Assembly (NCBI GenBank): GCA_947070915.1
Contig: CAMTDY010000061.1
Span: 1-13,726 of the forward strand
DNA: 13,726 nt
Direction of reading: 5' to 3'
Source: an uncultured Roseburia sp.
GTDB lineage: Bacteria; Bacillota; Clostridia; Lachnospirales; Lachnospiraceae
Shown here piece after piece: positions 1-6,998 of the stretch; position 1 is the stretch's first letter; each line of letters opens with the position of its first letter. The notes under the pieces are model-generated. The model saw nothing but the letters and a program-made list of their open reading frames with translations. It was not told the DNA's origin and searched no databases. The translations under genes were made by a program, and so were the position numbers.

Positions 1-47
1 CCCCACGAGCCTTATCGTCGGCAGCGTCAGATGTGTATAAGAGACAG
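1..47. other. Illumina Nextera adapter left on the contig end
   Basis: Bases 15-28 read TCGTCGGCAGCGTC and bases 29-47 read AGATGTGTATAAGAGACAG, the Tn5 mosaic end; together they are the Nextera read-1 adapter. Bases 7-14 (GAGCCTTA) lie exactly where the i5 index sits and, from memory, match Nextera index S521. Bases 4-6 (CAC) match the end of the P5 arm. Bases 1-3 (CCC, so GGG on the read strand) look like dark-cycle poly-G. The segment is a sequencing artefact, so real sequence starts at base 48. Confidence 0.97.
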
Positions 48-234
48 CATCTGTCACATCATTACCTTTATAATATACTTTTACCCTTACTTTTTTACAA
101 TCAGTAAGTTTAGCAGATACTGATTTGTCAACCTTGATCTCTAAATCTGACCCCGCGTGTGCCGTATTGGAATTTATGACAAAAATAATACCAAATAAAA
201 TTATTATTTGAAGATAAATTTTTATTCTATTCAT
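48..234 (-). CDS. N-terminal fragment of a predicted secreted protein (cut by contig end)
   Basis: I read this gene from the bases; it has no stop because the contig ends. The ATG at 234 follows a GGAG with a 7-base gap. The visible 62 residues start with a signal peptide: MNRIK, a hydrophobic core of about 15 residues (IYLQIIILFGIIFVI), then SNTAHA followed by GS, a good signal peptidase I site (AxA). The mature part is short and Lys/Asp rich (DLEIKVDKS, VRVKVYYKG), compatible with a beta-rich extracellular domain, but I do not recognise the family. The frame stays open through the adapter, so automatic callers may add about 16 false residues. It lies just downstream of tRNA-Gly on the same strand, and the stretch 61-240 is only about 28% GC by my count. 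Confidence 0.75.
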
Positions 235-289
235 TTCCCCACTCCCCATTCCATATAGAATACTTAATCAAAATAGTTGAAATAAAAAA

Positions 290-362
290 AGCGCGAGACG
301 GGACTCGAACCCGCGGCCCCAACCTTGGCAAGGTTGTGCTCTACCAACTGAGCCACTCGCGC
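290..362 (-). tRNA. tRNA-Gly (anticodon GCC)
   Basis: The minus strand folds into a complete cloverleaf of 73 nt: acceptor stem GCGCGAG/CTCGCGC, D arm with AGTTGGTA, anticodon stem CAACC/GGTTG around the loop TTGCCAA (anticodon GCC, glycine), and a T arm with TTCGAGT. The discriminator base is T at 290 and no CCA is encoded. A run of seven T residues begins at the discriminator, which probably helps termination. The gene reads towards the AT-rich start of the contig. Confidence 0.97.
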
Positions 363-394
363 TTATTGTCACCTTCATTTCCCAGCGACAATAA
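363..394 (-). other. Small inverted repeat in the tRNA-Gly 5' leader
   Basis: TTATTGTC (363-370) and GACAATAA (387-394) are perfect 8-bp inverted arms with a 16-base loop. They lie between the tRNA-Gly promoter and the tRNA 5' end, with the predicted transcription start inside the distal arm. The arms may form a leader hairpin or an operator. The structure is seen directly; any role is inference. Confidence 0.4.
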
Positions 395-396
395 CT

Positions 397-425
397 ATTA
401 TACACAGAACCCTTTCTTTTGTCAA
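397..425 (-). promoter_or_regulatory. Perfect consensus sigma-A promoter of tRNA-Gly
   Basis: On the minus strand the -35 is TTGACA (425-420), the spacer is 17 bases and the -10 is TATAAT (402-397). Both hexamers match the consensus fully. Transcription should start near base 390, about 28 bases before the tRNA. The promoter lies downstream of maf, so the tRNA does not depend on read-through from that operon. Confidence 0.92.
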
Positions 426-481
426 CATTTTTTTCAAATTTGTTTGAGATTTATTTGATTAATATGAATCCAGCAAGTCTA

Positions 482-1069
482 TTAATTCAAGTGATCTTTC
501 AGCTCCTGATAAAGCCGGTGCACCGGAAGTCCTACCACGTTGTTATAATCTCCCTCAATCCCCTGAATATGCTTTCCAAACTTCCCCTGTATGCCATAAG
601 CCCCCGCCTTATCATAGGGCTCATTTGTGTTCACATAGGAATTGATCTCCTCTTCTGTCAACTCGGCAACTCTCACCTCTGTCGTCTCTGAAAAACTTTT
701 AACCCATGTTTGTCTGCCATCTTCCACTCCGACCAACGCCACACCCGTGCTCACATTATGGCATTTCCCGCTCAACATACGAAGCATGCCCGCCGCCTGC
801 TTCTGATCAGCGGGTTTACCAAGAATTTTCCCGTCGATACTGACAACCGTATCCGCCCCGATCACAAGTACTGGATCCGCGCGCAGAGGCATGCTCCCCG
901 CCACCGCTTCCGCCTTCTGCAAGGCAAGTTCCTCCGTCACTTTTTCCGGATCCTGGCTGGTCACAGTCTCCTCGCAATCCGAGACGATCACCTCAAATTC
1001 ATCAAAAAGCATTGCTAAAAGCTCACGGCGCCTGGGCGACCCAGAGGCGAGGACGATTGATTTTCCCAT
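482..1069 (-). CDS. maf: Maf-family nucleoside triphosphate pyrophosphatase
   Basis: Maf proteins hydrolyse non-canonical or pyrimidine nucleoside triphosphates (dTTP/UTP type, as in YhdE) to monophosphate and pyrophosphate in the cytoplasm, and affect septum formation when overproduced. The 195-residue product has the family signatures: SGSPRRREL at residues 9-17 (phosphate binding), GADTVV at 71-76 (metal-binding Asp73), and YDKAGAYGIQG at 152-162. Length is normal. The start is not settled. The ATG at 1069 gives the conserved MGKSIVLAS beginning, but its distance from GGAGG is 12 bases. A TTG two codons earlier (1075) has the better 6-base spacing. The GGAGG lies inside the last codons of yjbQ, so translation is probably coupled. 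No convincing terminator follows; the tRNA-Gly promoter comes next. Confidence 0.95.
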   Translation of the reverse strand: MGKSIVLASGSPRRRELLAMLFDEFEVIVSDCEETVTSQDPEKVTEELALQKAEAVAGSMPLRADPVLVIGADTVVSIDGKILGKPADQKQAAGMLRMLSGKCHNVSTGVALVGVEDGRQTWVKSFSETTEVRVAELTEEEINSYVNTNEPYDKAGAYGIQGKFGKHIQGIEGDYNNVVGLPVHRLYQELKDHLN

Positions 1070-1076
1070 AAACAAT

Positions 1077-1481
1077 TTATCCCTCCATCACTTTCACATA
1101 AAAGCTACGGTTTCTCGGTCCATCAAATTCACAGAAATACACGTCCTGCCAAACTCCGAGAATGGGGTTCCCTTCGGATAGTATCAATGTCTGGGAGGCC
1201 CCCATGGTGCTGGATTTCATATGGGCATGAGAATTCCCCTCGAAATGACGGTACGCCGCGTCCATGGTGGGATAAACTTTTTCAAATCCATAGATTAGGT
1301 CCCGGACCACATCCGGATCTGCATTTTCATTAATGGTGATCCCCGCTGTGGTATGGGGACAATACACCACCACAATACCATCCTTTATGCCACTTTCCTG
1401 AATATCCTGTCGAATCTGTGGTGTAATATCCACCATCGTCTGACGCTCCTTGATGTGAAGCTCATGTTTAAATAATGTCAT
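1077..1481 (-). CDS. yjbQ: YjbQ/UPF0047 family protein (secondary thiamine-phosphate synthase type)
   Basis: The 134-residue product is a full-length member of the YjbQ/UPF0047 family (TIGR00149), small trimeric proteins with weak thiamine-phosphate synthase activity in vitro and an unclear main role. Diagnostic motifs are CPHTTAGITINE (41-52), EGNSHAHMKSS (81-91) and GVWQDVYFCEFDGPR (109-123). The conserved histidines of these motifs line the presumed metal or phosphate site. I chose the ATG at 1481 because AGGAGA sits 5 bases before it. An in-frame start at 1508 would add residues coded by the repeat block and has no ribosome site. The gene runs straight into maf, with the stop 7 bases before the maf ATG at 1069. 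It starts immediately after the 75-bp repeat block, and no promoter is evident there. Confidence 0.93.
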   Translation of the reverse strand: MTLFKHELHIKERQTMVDITPQIRQDIQESGIKDGIVVVYCPHTTAGITINENADPDVVRDLIYGFEKVYPTMDAAYRHFEGNSHAHMKSSTMGASQTLILSEGNPILGVWQDVYFCEFDGPRNRSFYVKVMEG

Positions 1482-1495
1482 ATTAGTCTCCTTTC

Positions 1496-1709
1496 TTCCG
1501 TTAAGCAACGAGCCTGATTCCTCGCCCGCTTCGCGGTCTCGTCATCGCGGCAGTCGCCGGCCTGTAACCCTTCCGTTAAGCAACGAGCCTGATTCCTCGC
1601 CCGCTTCGCGGCCTCGTCATCGCGGCAGTCGCCGGCCTGTAACCCTTCCGTTAAGCAACGAGCCCGATTCCTCGCCCGCTCCGCGGTCTCGTCATCGCGG
1701 CAGTCGCCG
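1496..1709. repeat. Tandem array of a GC-rich 75-bp unit (about 2.85 copies)
   Basis: The units begin with TTCCGTTAAGCAACGAGCC at 1496, 1571 and 1646, a period of exactly 75 bases; the third copy stops at 1709. Copies differ by only a few substitutions, such as CGCGGTCTCG against CGCGGCCTCG and CGCTTCGCGG against CGCTCCGCGG. Each unit carries a small hairpin (CCGC-3 nt-GCGG) and an imperfect one, CGAGCCTGATTCCTCG. Since 75 is divisible by 3, the minus strand reads as a 25-residue peptide repeat, but without a ribosome site or family match. The array fills the gap between the purL terminator and yjbQ and ends 2 bases before the yjbQ Shine-Dalgarno region. Confidence 0.93.
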
Positions 1710-1712
1710 TAT

Positions 1713-1770
1713 AGAAAAGGACCGCCGGCACAGCACTGTGCAAGCACAGCTGTGCCGGCGGTCCTTTTCT
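1713..1770 (-). terminator. Strong hairpin terminator downstream of purL (22-bp perfect stem)
   Basis: Bases 1713-1734 and 1749-1770 are perfect inverted repeats of 22 bp. The core is GGACCGCCGGCACAGC, flanked by A4/T4 tracts. The 14-base loop can itself pair (TGTG-CAAG-CACA). On the minus strand the stem ends in CCTTTTCTATA, a short U-tract 14 bases past the purL stop. The stem is much longer than the usual 7-12 bp and is symmetrical, so it can act in both directions. Confidence 0.88.
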
Positions 1771-1774
1771 GCAC

Positions 1775-1794
1775 GGCTCGTTGCTTAACGGAAG
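1775..1794. repeat. Inverted 20-bp copy of the repeat edge, overlapping the purL stop
   Basis: GGCTCGTTGCTTAACGGAAG at 1775-1794 is the exact reverse complement of the 20 bases that begin each array unit (1495-1514, 1570-1589, 1645-1664). It covers the last two codons and stop of purL. The block 1495-1794 is therefore bounded by perfect 20-bp terminal inverted repeats, as in a MITE-like element, but I see no target-site duplication in the flanks. Confidence 0.9.
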
Positions 1795-4700
1795 TATTCG
1801 ATGCCGCTCTCGAAGATCAGCTGGTTCTGCTCTCCGAATATATTTACAGCCACTCCGTCGCCTCTTCGTTCGGAGTGCGCCATTTTCCCAAGTACCCGTC
1901 CATCCGGGCTGGTGATTCCCTCGATGGCATAATAAGAACCGTTGGGGTTGAAGTCTTCGTCCATGGTTGGATTGCCATCGACGTCCACGTACTGGGTCGC
2001 TACCTGGCCATTGGCAAAGAGCTTGTCGATCCACTCCTTATTTGCCACAAAGCGGCCTTCTCCGTGGGATGCCGGTACCGAGTAAACGCCGCCCAGCTCC
2101 GCCTTCTGAAGCCATGGGGATTTATTGGTCACCACTTTCAGATAAACGGATTTGCTTATATGTCTGCCAATGCTGTTGGTCGTCAGTGTCGGGGAGTCCT
2201 CTTTCTGGGTGTAAATCTCACCGAAAGGAACGAGGCCTAACTTGATCAGCGCCTGGAATCCATTACAGATACCCAGGACAAGACCATCTCGCTCCTGCAG
2301 CAGACGGTGTACCGCTTCCTTGATCCTCTCGTTACGGAATACGGAAGTGATGAATTTGGCAGAGCCATCCGGTTCATCACCGGCGCTGAAACCGCCAGAG
2401 AACATAAGGATCTGGGACTGGCTGATCGCCCGCTCAAAAGCGTCCACGCTGTCCTTGATATTCTGCTCCGTCATATTTTTAAATACGATGCTCTCAGTAT
2501 CAGCCCCTGCCCGTTCAAAGGCACGGATCGTATCGTACTCGCAGTTTGTTCCCGGAAATACTGGTACAAATACCTTTGGTTTTGCCACTTTGTGGCGGCA
2601 GACATAAATGTCCTTCGTATCAAATAATCCGGTATCGATCTTCACATCCTCTACGCCGGAGCGGGTTGGGAATACTTTTTCCAGAGTACCGGTCCATGCG
2701 TCGATGGCAGTTTCCATGGACACACTTTCAGAGCCATAGGTAAATGCCGGCTGGGATACCACTTCACCAATCTGTACAAAATCTGCGCCAAGAGCCTGTA
2801 CTTTTTTAAGATCATCTGGGGAGATCTCCACAAGGATATCACCATATGCAGGCTTGAAATAATCCTCAATCGTTTTAGAAGGATCAAACTGAACACCCAG
2901 TTTATTGCCAAATGCCATCTTGGCTGCCGCTTCTGCGGTGCCCTTTCCTGTCAAGGCATAGGCGGATTTCACTACACCCTGGTGGATGAGCCCAGTCACT
3001 TTTCCGTAGAGTTCCATAATATATTCATAATCCGGAAGGTCAAAACGGTCCTTGCGGATCGGGAATTTCACAAGAACATTTCCTGCCGCCTTTAATTCCG
3101 GCGTCACCACATCGGAGATCTTCGCCACATCTACCGCAAAGGAGCAAAGCGTCGGTGGAACATCAATATCGTTAAAGGTTCCCGACATGCTGTCTTTGCC
3201 GCCGATGGACGGAAGTCCCAGCTTCATCTGGGCGTCATAAGCACCGAGAAGCGCCGCCATCGGCTCACCCCAGCGCCTGCTGTCCTCTGTCATGCGCTTG
3301 AAGTACTCCTGGAACGTGAAGCGGATCTTTGTGAAATCACCGCCGGCCGCCACGATCTTTGCCACAGAAGTAAGCACCGCATACTCTGCTCCGTGATAAG
3401 GACTCCAGCTCATCAGATAAGGATCCATTCCATAGCTCATCATGGTCACCGTATCACATGTGCCATCCAGCACAGGCAGTTTGGCGATCATCGTCTGAGT
3501 AGGCGTCAGCTGGTATTTACCGCCATAAGGCATGTCTACCGTGCAGGCTCCGATGGAGCTGTCAAACATCTCCACCAATCCCTTTTTGGAACATACATTC
3601 AGATCTTTCAGATTTTCCGTAAAGGTCTCTGCAAAGCTGCTGGAAACATTTACTTGATCCAGATAACTGTCTGCTTTCTTCGGAGTCGCCACCGTTACAT
3701 CCGTCTCCTGATGCGCTCCGTTAGTATCCAGAAAGGCCCTGGAAATGTTTACGATCTCTTTGCCTCTCCATTTCAGCACCAGCCTTGGTTCTTTCGTCAC
3801 CACGGCCACCGGTACCGCCTCTAAATTCTCTTCCTCCGCAAAGGCAAGCATTTTATCTACATCTTTCGGATCTACCACGATCGCCATACGCTCCTGGGAT
3901 TCAGAGATCGCAAGCTCCGTGCCGTCAAGACCGGCATATTTTTTCGGCACCTTGTCCAGATCCACTGTCAAACCATCTGCCAGCTCTCCGATGGCCACCG
4001 ATACCCCGCCGGCGCCAAAATCGTTACATTTTTTGATCAGGCGGCTGACTTCTTCACGGCGGAACAGCCTCTGGATCTTACGCTCCGTCGGCGCATTTCC
4101 TTTCTGTACCTCAGCACCGCAGGTGTCAATGGACTCGGTGTTGTGTGCCTTGGAAGAACCTGTGGCTCCACCACAGCCGTCCCGGCCAGTACGTCCACCC
4201 AACAGTATAATGATATCCTCTGGATCAGAATTTTCCCGGATCACATTTTTTCTTGGCGCGGCGCCCATGACCGCACCGATCTCAAGACGTTTTGCCACAT
4301 AATTGGGATGATAGATCTCATCTACAAGGCCTGTGGCAAGCCCGATCTGGTTGCCGTAAGAGCTGTAGCCGCTGGCTGCCCCTGTCACGATCTTACGCTG
4401 TGCCAGCTTTCCTTCCATCGTCTCTTTCAGAGATTTGGTAGGATCCGCTGCTCCTGTCACACGCATTGCCTGGTACACATATCCGCGCCCTGACAGCGGA
4501 TCGCGGATCGCTCCACCGAGACAGGTAGCCGCACCACCGAAAGGCTCGATCTCCGTCGGATGGTTGTGGGTCTCATTTTTGAAAAATACGAGCCATTCCT
4601 CTTTTACCGGTCCCCTTCCATCCTCGTGATCGATCTCCACGGGAACCACGATGGAACAGGCATTGATCTCATCGGAAACCTCCATATCTTCCAGCTTTCC

Positions 4701-5567
4701 ATCTGCCCGCAGCTTCTTCATCGCCATGAGGGCAATATCCATCAGGGAAACAAATTTATCGTCTCTTCCCTCGTAGATCTTGTCATGGTCCTTTTTATAC
4801 ATTTCATAGGCAGCCTGTATCGGCTCCCTGTAATCGCCGTCTTCAAATGTGATATTTTTTAATTCTGTTAAAAATGTGGTATGGCGGCAGTGATCCGACC
4901 AATAAGTATCCAGCACACGGATCTCCGTCATACTCGGATCTCTTTTCTCCTCATTTTTAAAATAATTCTGTATATGAAGGAAATCCTTAAACGTCATGGC
5001 AAGTCCCAGCGAATCATAAAGCGCTTTCAGCTCCGGTTCCGGCATAGCCTGAAAACCATCAAAGACTGCCACATCCGAAGGCTCATCAAAGACTGTCACC
5101 AGCGTATCCGGCACTGTCTCGTCCGTCTCTCTGGAATCCACTGGATTGATGCAGTACTCCTTAATACGGGTAAACTCTTCATCACTGATGCCGCCGCTCA
5201 GAATGTAGGTAGTGGCGGAACGGATCACCGGCTCCTCGCTCTCCTTCAGGAGTTTCACACACTGCTCGGCAGAATCTGCCCTCTGGTCAAACTGTCCTGG
5301 AAGATACTCCACGGAAAATACCCGGTCTTCCTCTTTTTTCTCAAAACCTTCCTCATAGACATAATCCACCGGCGGCTCTGAAAATACAGTGGCAAGTGCC
5401 TTCTTATAAGTGCCCTCGCTGATTCCTTCCACATCATAGCGATTCAGAACCCGCACCTGCTCCAGATCTTTGATGCCAAGGTATTCCCTGATCTCTTTTT
5501 TAAGATCCTTCGCCGCAACTGCATAATCTTCCTTCTTTTCCACGTAAATCCGCTTAACCTCTGCCAT
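1785..5567 (-). CDS. purL: Phosphoribosylformylglycinamidine synthase, single-chain
   Basis: This enzyme catalyses the fourth step of purine synthesis: FGAR + glutamine + ATP to FGAM, in the cytoplasm. The 1260-residue chain contains both the synthetase and the glutaminase, so no separate PurQ or PurS is needed. The synthetase half shows TYWSDHCRHTTF (221-232), FKNETHNHPTEIEPFGGAAT (329-348), NDFGAGGVSVAIGE (515-528) and PSIGGKDSMSGTFND (786-800). The C-terminal amidotransferase begins near residue 997 (KPKVFVPVFPGTNCEYD); the nucleophile is Cys1101 in GICNGFQ and the partner pair is His1231/Glu1233 in AHSERRGDG. Length and layout fit the clostridial clade (TIGR01857). The ATG at 5567 follows GGAG at 9 bases. 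It lies 46 bases after the foldase gene with no terminator between, so cotranscription is likely. I see no purine riboswitch in that gap. Confidence 0.98.
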   Translation of the reverse strand: MAEVKRIYVEKKEDYAVAAKDLKKEIREYLGIKDLEQVRVLNRYDVEGISEGTYKKALATVFSEPPVDYVYEEGFEKKEEDRVFSVEYLPGQFDQRADSAEQCVKLLKESEEPVIRSATTYILSGGISDEEFTRIKEYCINPVDSRETDETVPDTLVTVFDEPSDVAVFDGFQAMPEPELKALYDSLGLAMTFKDFLHIQNYFKNEEKRDPSMTEIRVLDTYWSDHCRHTTFLTELKNITFEDGDYREPIQAAYEMYKKDHDKIYEGRDDKFVSLMDIALMAMKKLRADGKLEDMEVSDEINACSIVVPVEIDHEDGRGPVKEEWLVFFKNETHNHPTEIEPFGGAATCLGGAIRDPLSGRGYVYQAMRVTGAADPTKSLKETMEGKLAQRKIVTGAASGYSSYGNQIGLATGLVDEIYHPNYVAKRLEIGAVMGAAPRKNVIRENSDPEDIIILLGGRTGRDGCGGATGSSKAHNTESIDTCGAEVQKGNAPTERKIQRLFRREEVSRLIKKCNDFGAGGVSVAIGELADGLTVDLDKVPKKYAGLDGTELAISESQERMAIVVDPKDVDKMLAFAEEENLEAVPVAVVTKEPRLVLKWRGKEIVNISRAFLDTNGAHQETDVTVATPKKADSYLDQVNVSSSFAETFTENLKDLNVCSKKGLVEMFDSSIGACTVDMPYGGKYQLTPTQTMIAKLPVLDGTCDTVTMMSYGMDPYLMSWSPYHGAEYAVLTSVAKIVAAGGDFTKIRFTFQEYFKRMTEDSRRWGEPMAALLGAYDAQMKLGLPSIGGKDSMSGTFNDIDVPPTLCSFAVDVAKISDVVTPELKAAGNVLVKFPIRKDRFDLPDYEYIMELYGKVTGLIHQGVVKSAYALTGKGTAEAAAKMAFGNKLGVQFDPSKTIEDYFKPAYGDILVEISPDDLKKVQALGADFVQIGEVVSQPAFTYGSESVSMETAIDAWTGTLEKVFPTRSGVEDVKIDTGLFDTKDIYVCRHKVAKPKVFVPVFPGTNCEYDTIRAFERAGADTESIVFKNMTEQNIKDSVDAFERAISQSQILMFSGGFSAGDEPDGSAKFITSVFRNERIKEAVHRLLQERDGLVLGICNGFQALIKLGLVPFGEIYTQKEDSPTLTTNSIGRHISKSVYLKVVTNKSPWLQKAELGGVYSVPASHGEGRFVANKEWIDKLFANGQVATQYVDVDGNPTMDEDFNPNGSYYAIEGITSPDGRVLGKMAHSERRGDGVAVNIFGEQNQLIFESGIEYFR

Positions 5568-5613
5568 GGCTTTTCTCTCCTATCTCCTCTGTTGAAACTA
5601 TAAAATGATATTA

Positions 5614-6777
5614 TTATTGAACTGCTGTATAGGAACCGAGTTTCACGCGTCCCTTCCAGTAGCTCTGAACTTCTGTCTTATATCTTGTTTTGATCTCAGC
5701 ATACTTGGCATTAAACTGTTTGGTCTCCTCGGCGCTCACTACAGAATCACATTCTTTGTCATAGGCAGCGCTGTCGTCGTTATTCACCATTTTTACCAGA
5801 TAGTATCCGTCTTCACCCTCAATGACGTCTGAGATCTGGTCATTCTTCATTTTGATCAGACGTTTTCTCAGTTTCTTTGTCAAGAAGGAAGAACTGTCCA
5901 TATCCTTTTCCAGAAGTTCCTGATTCTGAACTGCCTGGATCCCTGTCGTATCATTTTCTTCCAGAAGTTTCGTAAAGTCCTCAGCAGTCTTTGCCTTTTC
6001 CTGAAGAGCTTTCATATTGTTCAGATTGGTCTGTTTCTGCTCTGCTGTCACATCCACCTCTTCTTCACCGGAACCTGTTTTATTGCTCACTTTATAGTAC
6101 TGCATTGTATACTGGCGGAAATCTTCTTTTTTCACAGTGGCTTTCAGAGCTTCTCTGTCAATGCCGCTCTCCGAAATGATGACCTGTCTGTATTTTTGAA
6201 CCAGTGCATTTTTTGCAAATACTTCCTTCAAGGTATCCTCATCCAGTCCTGGAAGTTTTTTCTGGCCGTCTGTCATGGATTCCATGGCTTTTTTTGCACT
6301 TTCATCCGCTGCTTTCTTTTCCTCATCTGTCAGGGAATATCCCAGTGTCTGTGCCTCCATATAGAGGATCTCTTTTTGTTTCAGGCCATCCATCACCTGT
6401 TTTTTGGCAGCAGAGGCACCGTTTCTCCCGTCCTCGTCTGCATTTTCCATCTCCCAGTAAGTTGTCCCATACATCTGCTGATACAGGGACGCATAAGAAT
6501 TAAACTGGGTCTCAAGGGTATAGATATCGTAAACCGCTTCTTTCATATAAACTGTATTGGTCTTTTCTCCACCATCTGCATTGCTCTGTGTCACTTTCAG
6601 AACTGCCCGCGGTCTCAGCTGCATATAGAATACACCGGCACAAAGAATAATGATCGTTGCAATTCCAAGTGTCAGTAAAATTTTGTTTTTTGAAGCAATG
6701 ATCGCATTTCCTGAACCCTTGCTCTGCTTCTCTGATCCAATCCCACCGTTTTTTGCCAATTTCTTTGAGTTATTCAT
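5614..6777 (-). CDS. Membrane-anchored SurA/PrsA-like foldase (peptidyl-prolyl isomerase family)
   Basis: The 387-residue product has a charged cytoplasmic N-terminus, one membrane segment (about 33-53, ILLTLGIATIIILCAGVFYM) and a long Lys/Glu-rich extracellular part. There is no proper lipobox (the Cys is preceded by Leu at -1), so it is probably signal-anchored rather than a lipoprotein, unlike typical PrsA. Residues about 75-200 resemble the SurA N-terminal chaperone region. Residues about 225-333 end in NDQISDVIEGEDGYYLVKMVN, typical of the last strands of a parvulin (PpiC) domain, but the rest of that domain is poorly conserved, so isomerase activity is uncertain. The ATG at 6777 follows GGAGG by 6 bases; the longer frame from 6810 has no ribosome site. 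It likely helps fold exported proteins. It heads the transcript that continues into purL. Confidence 0.85.
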   Translation of the reverse strand: MNNSKKLAKNGGIGSEKQSKGSGNAIIASKNKILLTLGIATIIILCAGVFYMQLRPRAVLKVTQSNADGGEKTNTVYMKEAVYDIYTLETQFNSYASLYQQMYGTTYWEMENADEDGRNGASAAKKQVMDGLKQKEILYMEAQTLGYSLTDEEKKAADESAKKAMESMTDGQKKLPGLDEDTLKEVFAKNALVQKYRQVIISESGIDREALKATVKKEDFRQYTMQYYKVSNKTGSGEEEVDVTAEQKQTNLNNMKALQEKAKTAEDFTKLLEENDTTGIQAVQNQELLEKDMDSSSFLTKKLRKRLIKMKNDQISDVIEGEDGYYLVKMVNNDDSAAYDKECDSVVSAEETKQFNAKYAEIKTRYKTEVQSYWKGRVKLGSYTAVQ

Positions 6778-6819
6778 CGCTTTCCTCCAAAACTTTATAT
6801 TTGTAAACATACATCATAT

Positions 6820-6847
6820 ATTTTACCATATTTTTTGAAGTTGTAAA
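6820..6847 (-). promoter_or_regulatory. Promoter of the foldase-purL unit
   Basis: The minus strand has TTTACA (6847-6842), a 16-base spacer and TAAAAT (6825-6820) with an extended -10 TGG directly before it. The leader to the ATG at 6777 would be about 35 bases. No purine operator is recognisable. Confidence 0.65.
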
Positions 6848-6868
6848 GGCATTTCCGATTAAAACAAA

Positions 6869-6897
6869 AAAAAGATATGATCAACTCATATCTTTTT
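6869..6897 (-). terminator. Rho-independent terminator of tRNA-Leu
   Basis: AAAAAGATATGA (6869-6880) and TCATATCTTTTT (6886-6897) pair in a 12-bp stem with a 5-base loop. Read on the minus strand it ends in eight T residues (6873-6866). It begins 7 bases after the tRNA-Leu 3' end and precedes the foldase promoter, insulating the two units. Confidence 0.88.
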
Positions 6898-6904
6898 AAA
6901 AGAA

Positions 6905-6988
6905 TGCAGGAGATGGGACTTGAACCCACACGATATTGCTACCACAGGCACCTGAAGCCTGCGCGTCTGCCAATTCCGCCACTCCTGC
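6905..6988 (-). tRNA. tRNA-Leu (anticodon CAG)
   Basis: An 84-nt class II tRNA. The acceptor stem is GCAGGAG/CTCCTGC, the D arm is the leucine type (GCGGAATTGGCAGACGC), and the anticodon stem CAGGC/GCCTG holds the loop TTCAGGT (anticodon CAG). A long variable arm (TGGTAGCAATATCGTG) and the T loop TTCAAGT follow. The discriminator is A and no CCA is encoded. Confidence 0.97.
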
Positions 6989-6998
6989 GTGCTTATTT

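Noticed and set aside
426..481. Terminator after maf
   Set aside because: The only dyad (CAAATTTG) is a short AT-rich palindrome without a stable stem, so I cannot support a terminator.
1478..1774. Minus-strand open frame of 98 codons across the 75-bp repeats with a 25-residue peptide repeat
   Set aside because: It starts inside the terminator stem, has no ribosome site, and is open only because the repeat length is a multiple of 3. It overlaps the repeat block rather than a conserved gene.
1495..1794. CRISPR array
   Set aside because: Units are contiguous 75-bp tandem copies without unique spacers, and no cas gene is near.
3745..4302. Plus-strand open frame of 185 codons inside purL
   Set aside because: It lies wholly opposite a conserved part of purL, has no family resemblance and is Ser/Pro-rich noise, as expected for an antisense shadow.
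5568..5613. Purine riboswitch before purL
   Set aside because: The gap is only 46 bases, too short for the aptamer, and the conserved loop sequences are not visible.
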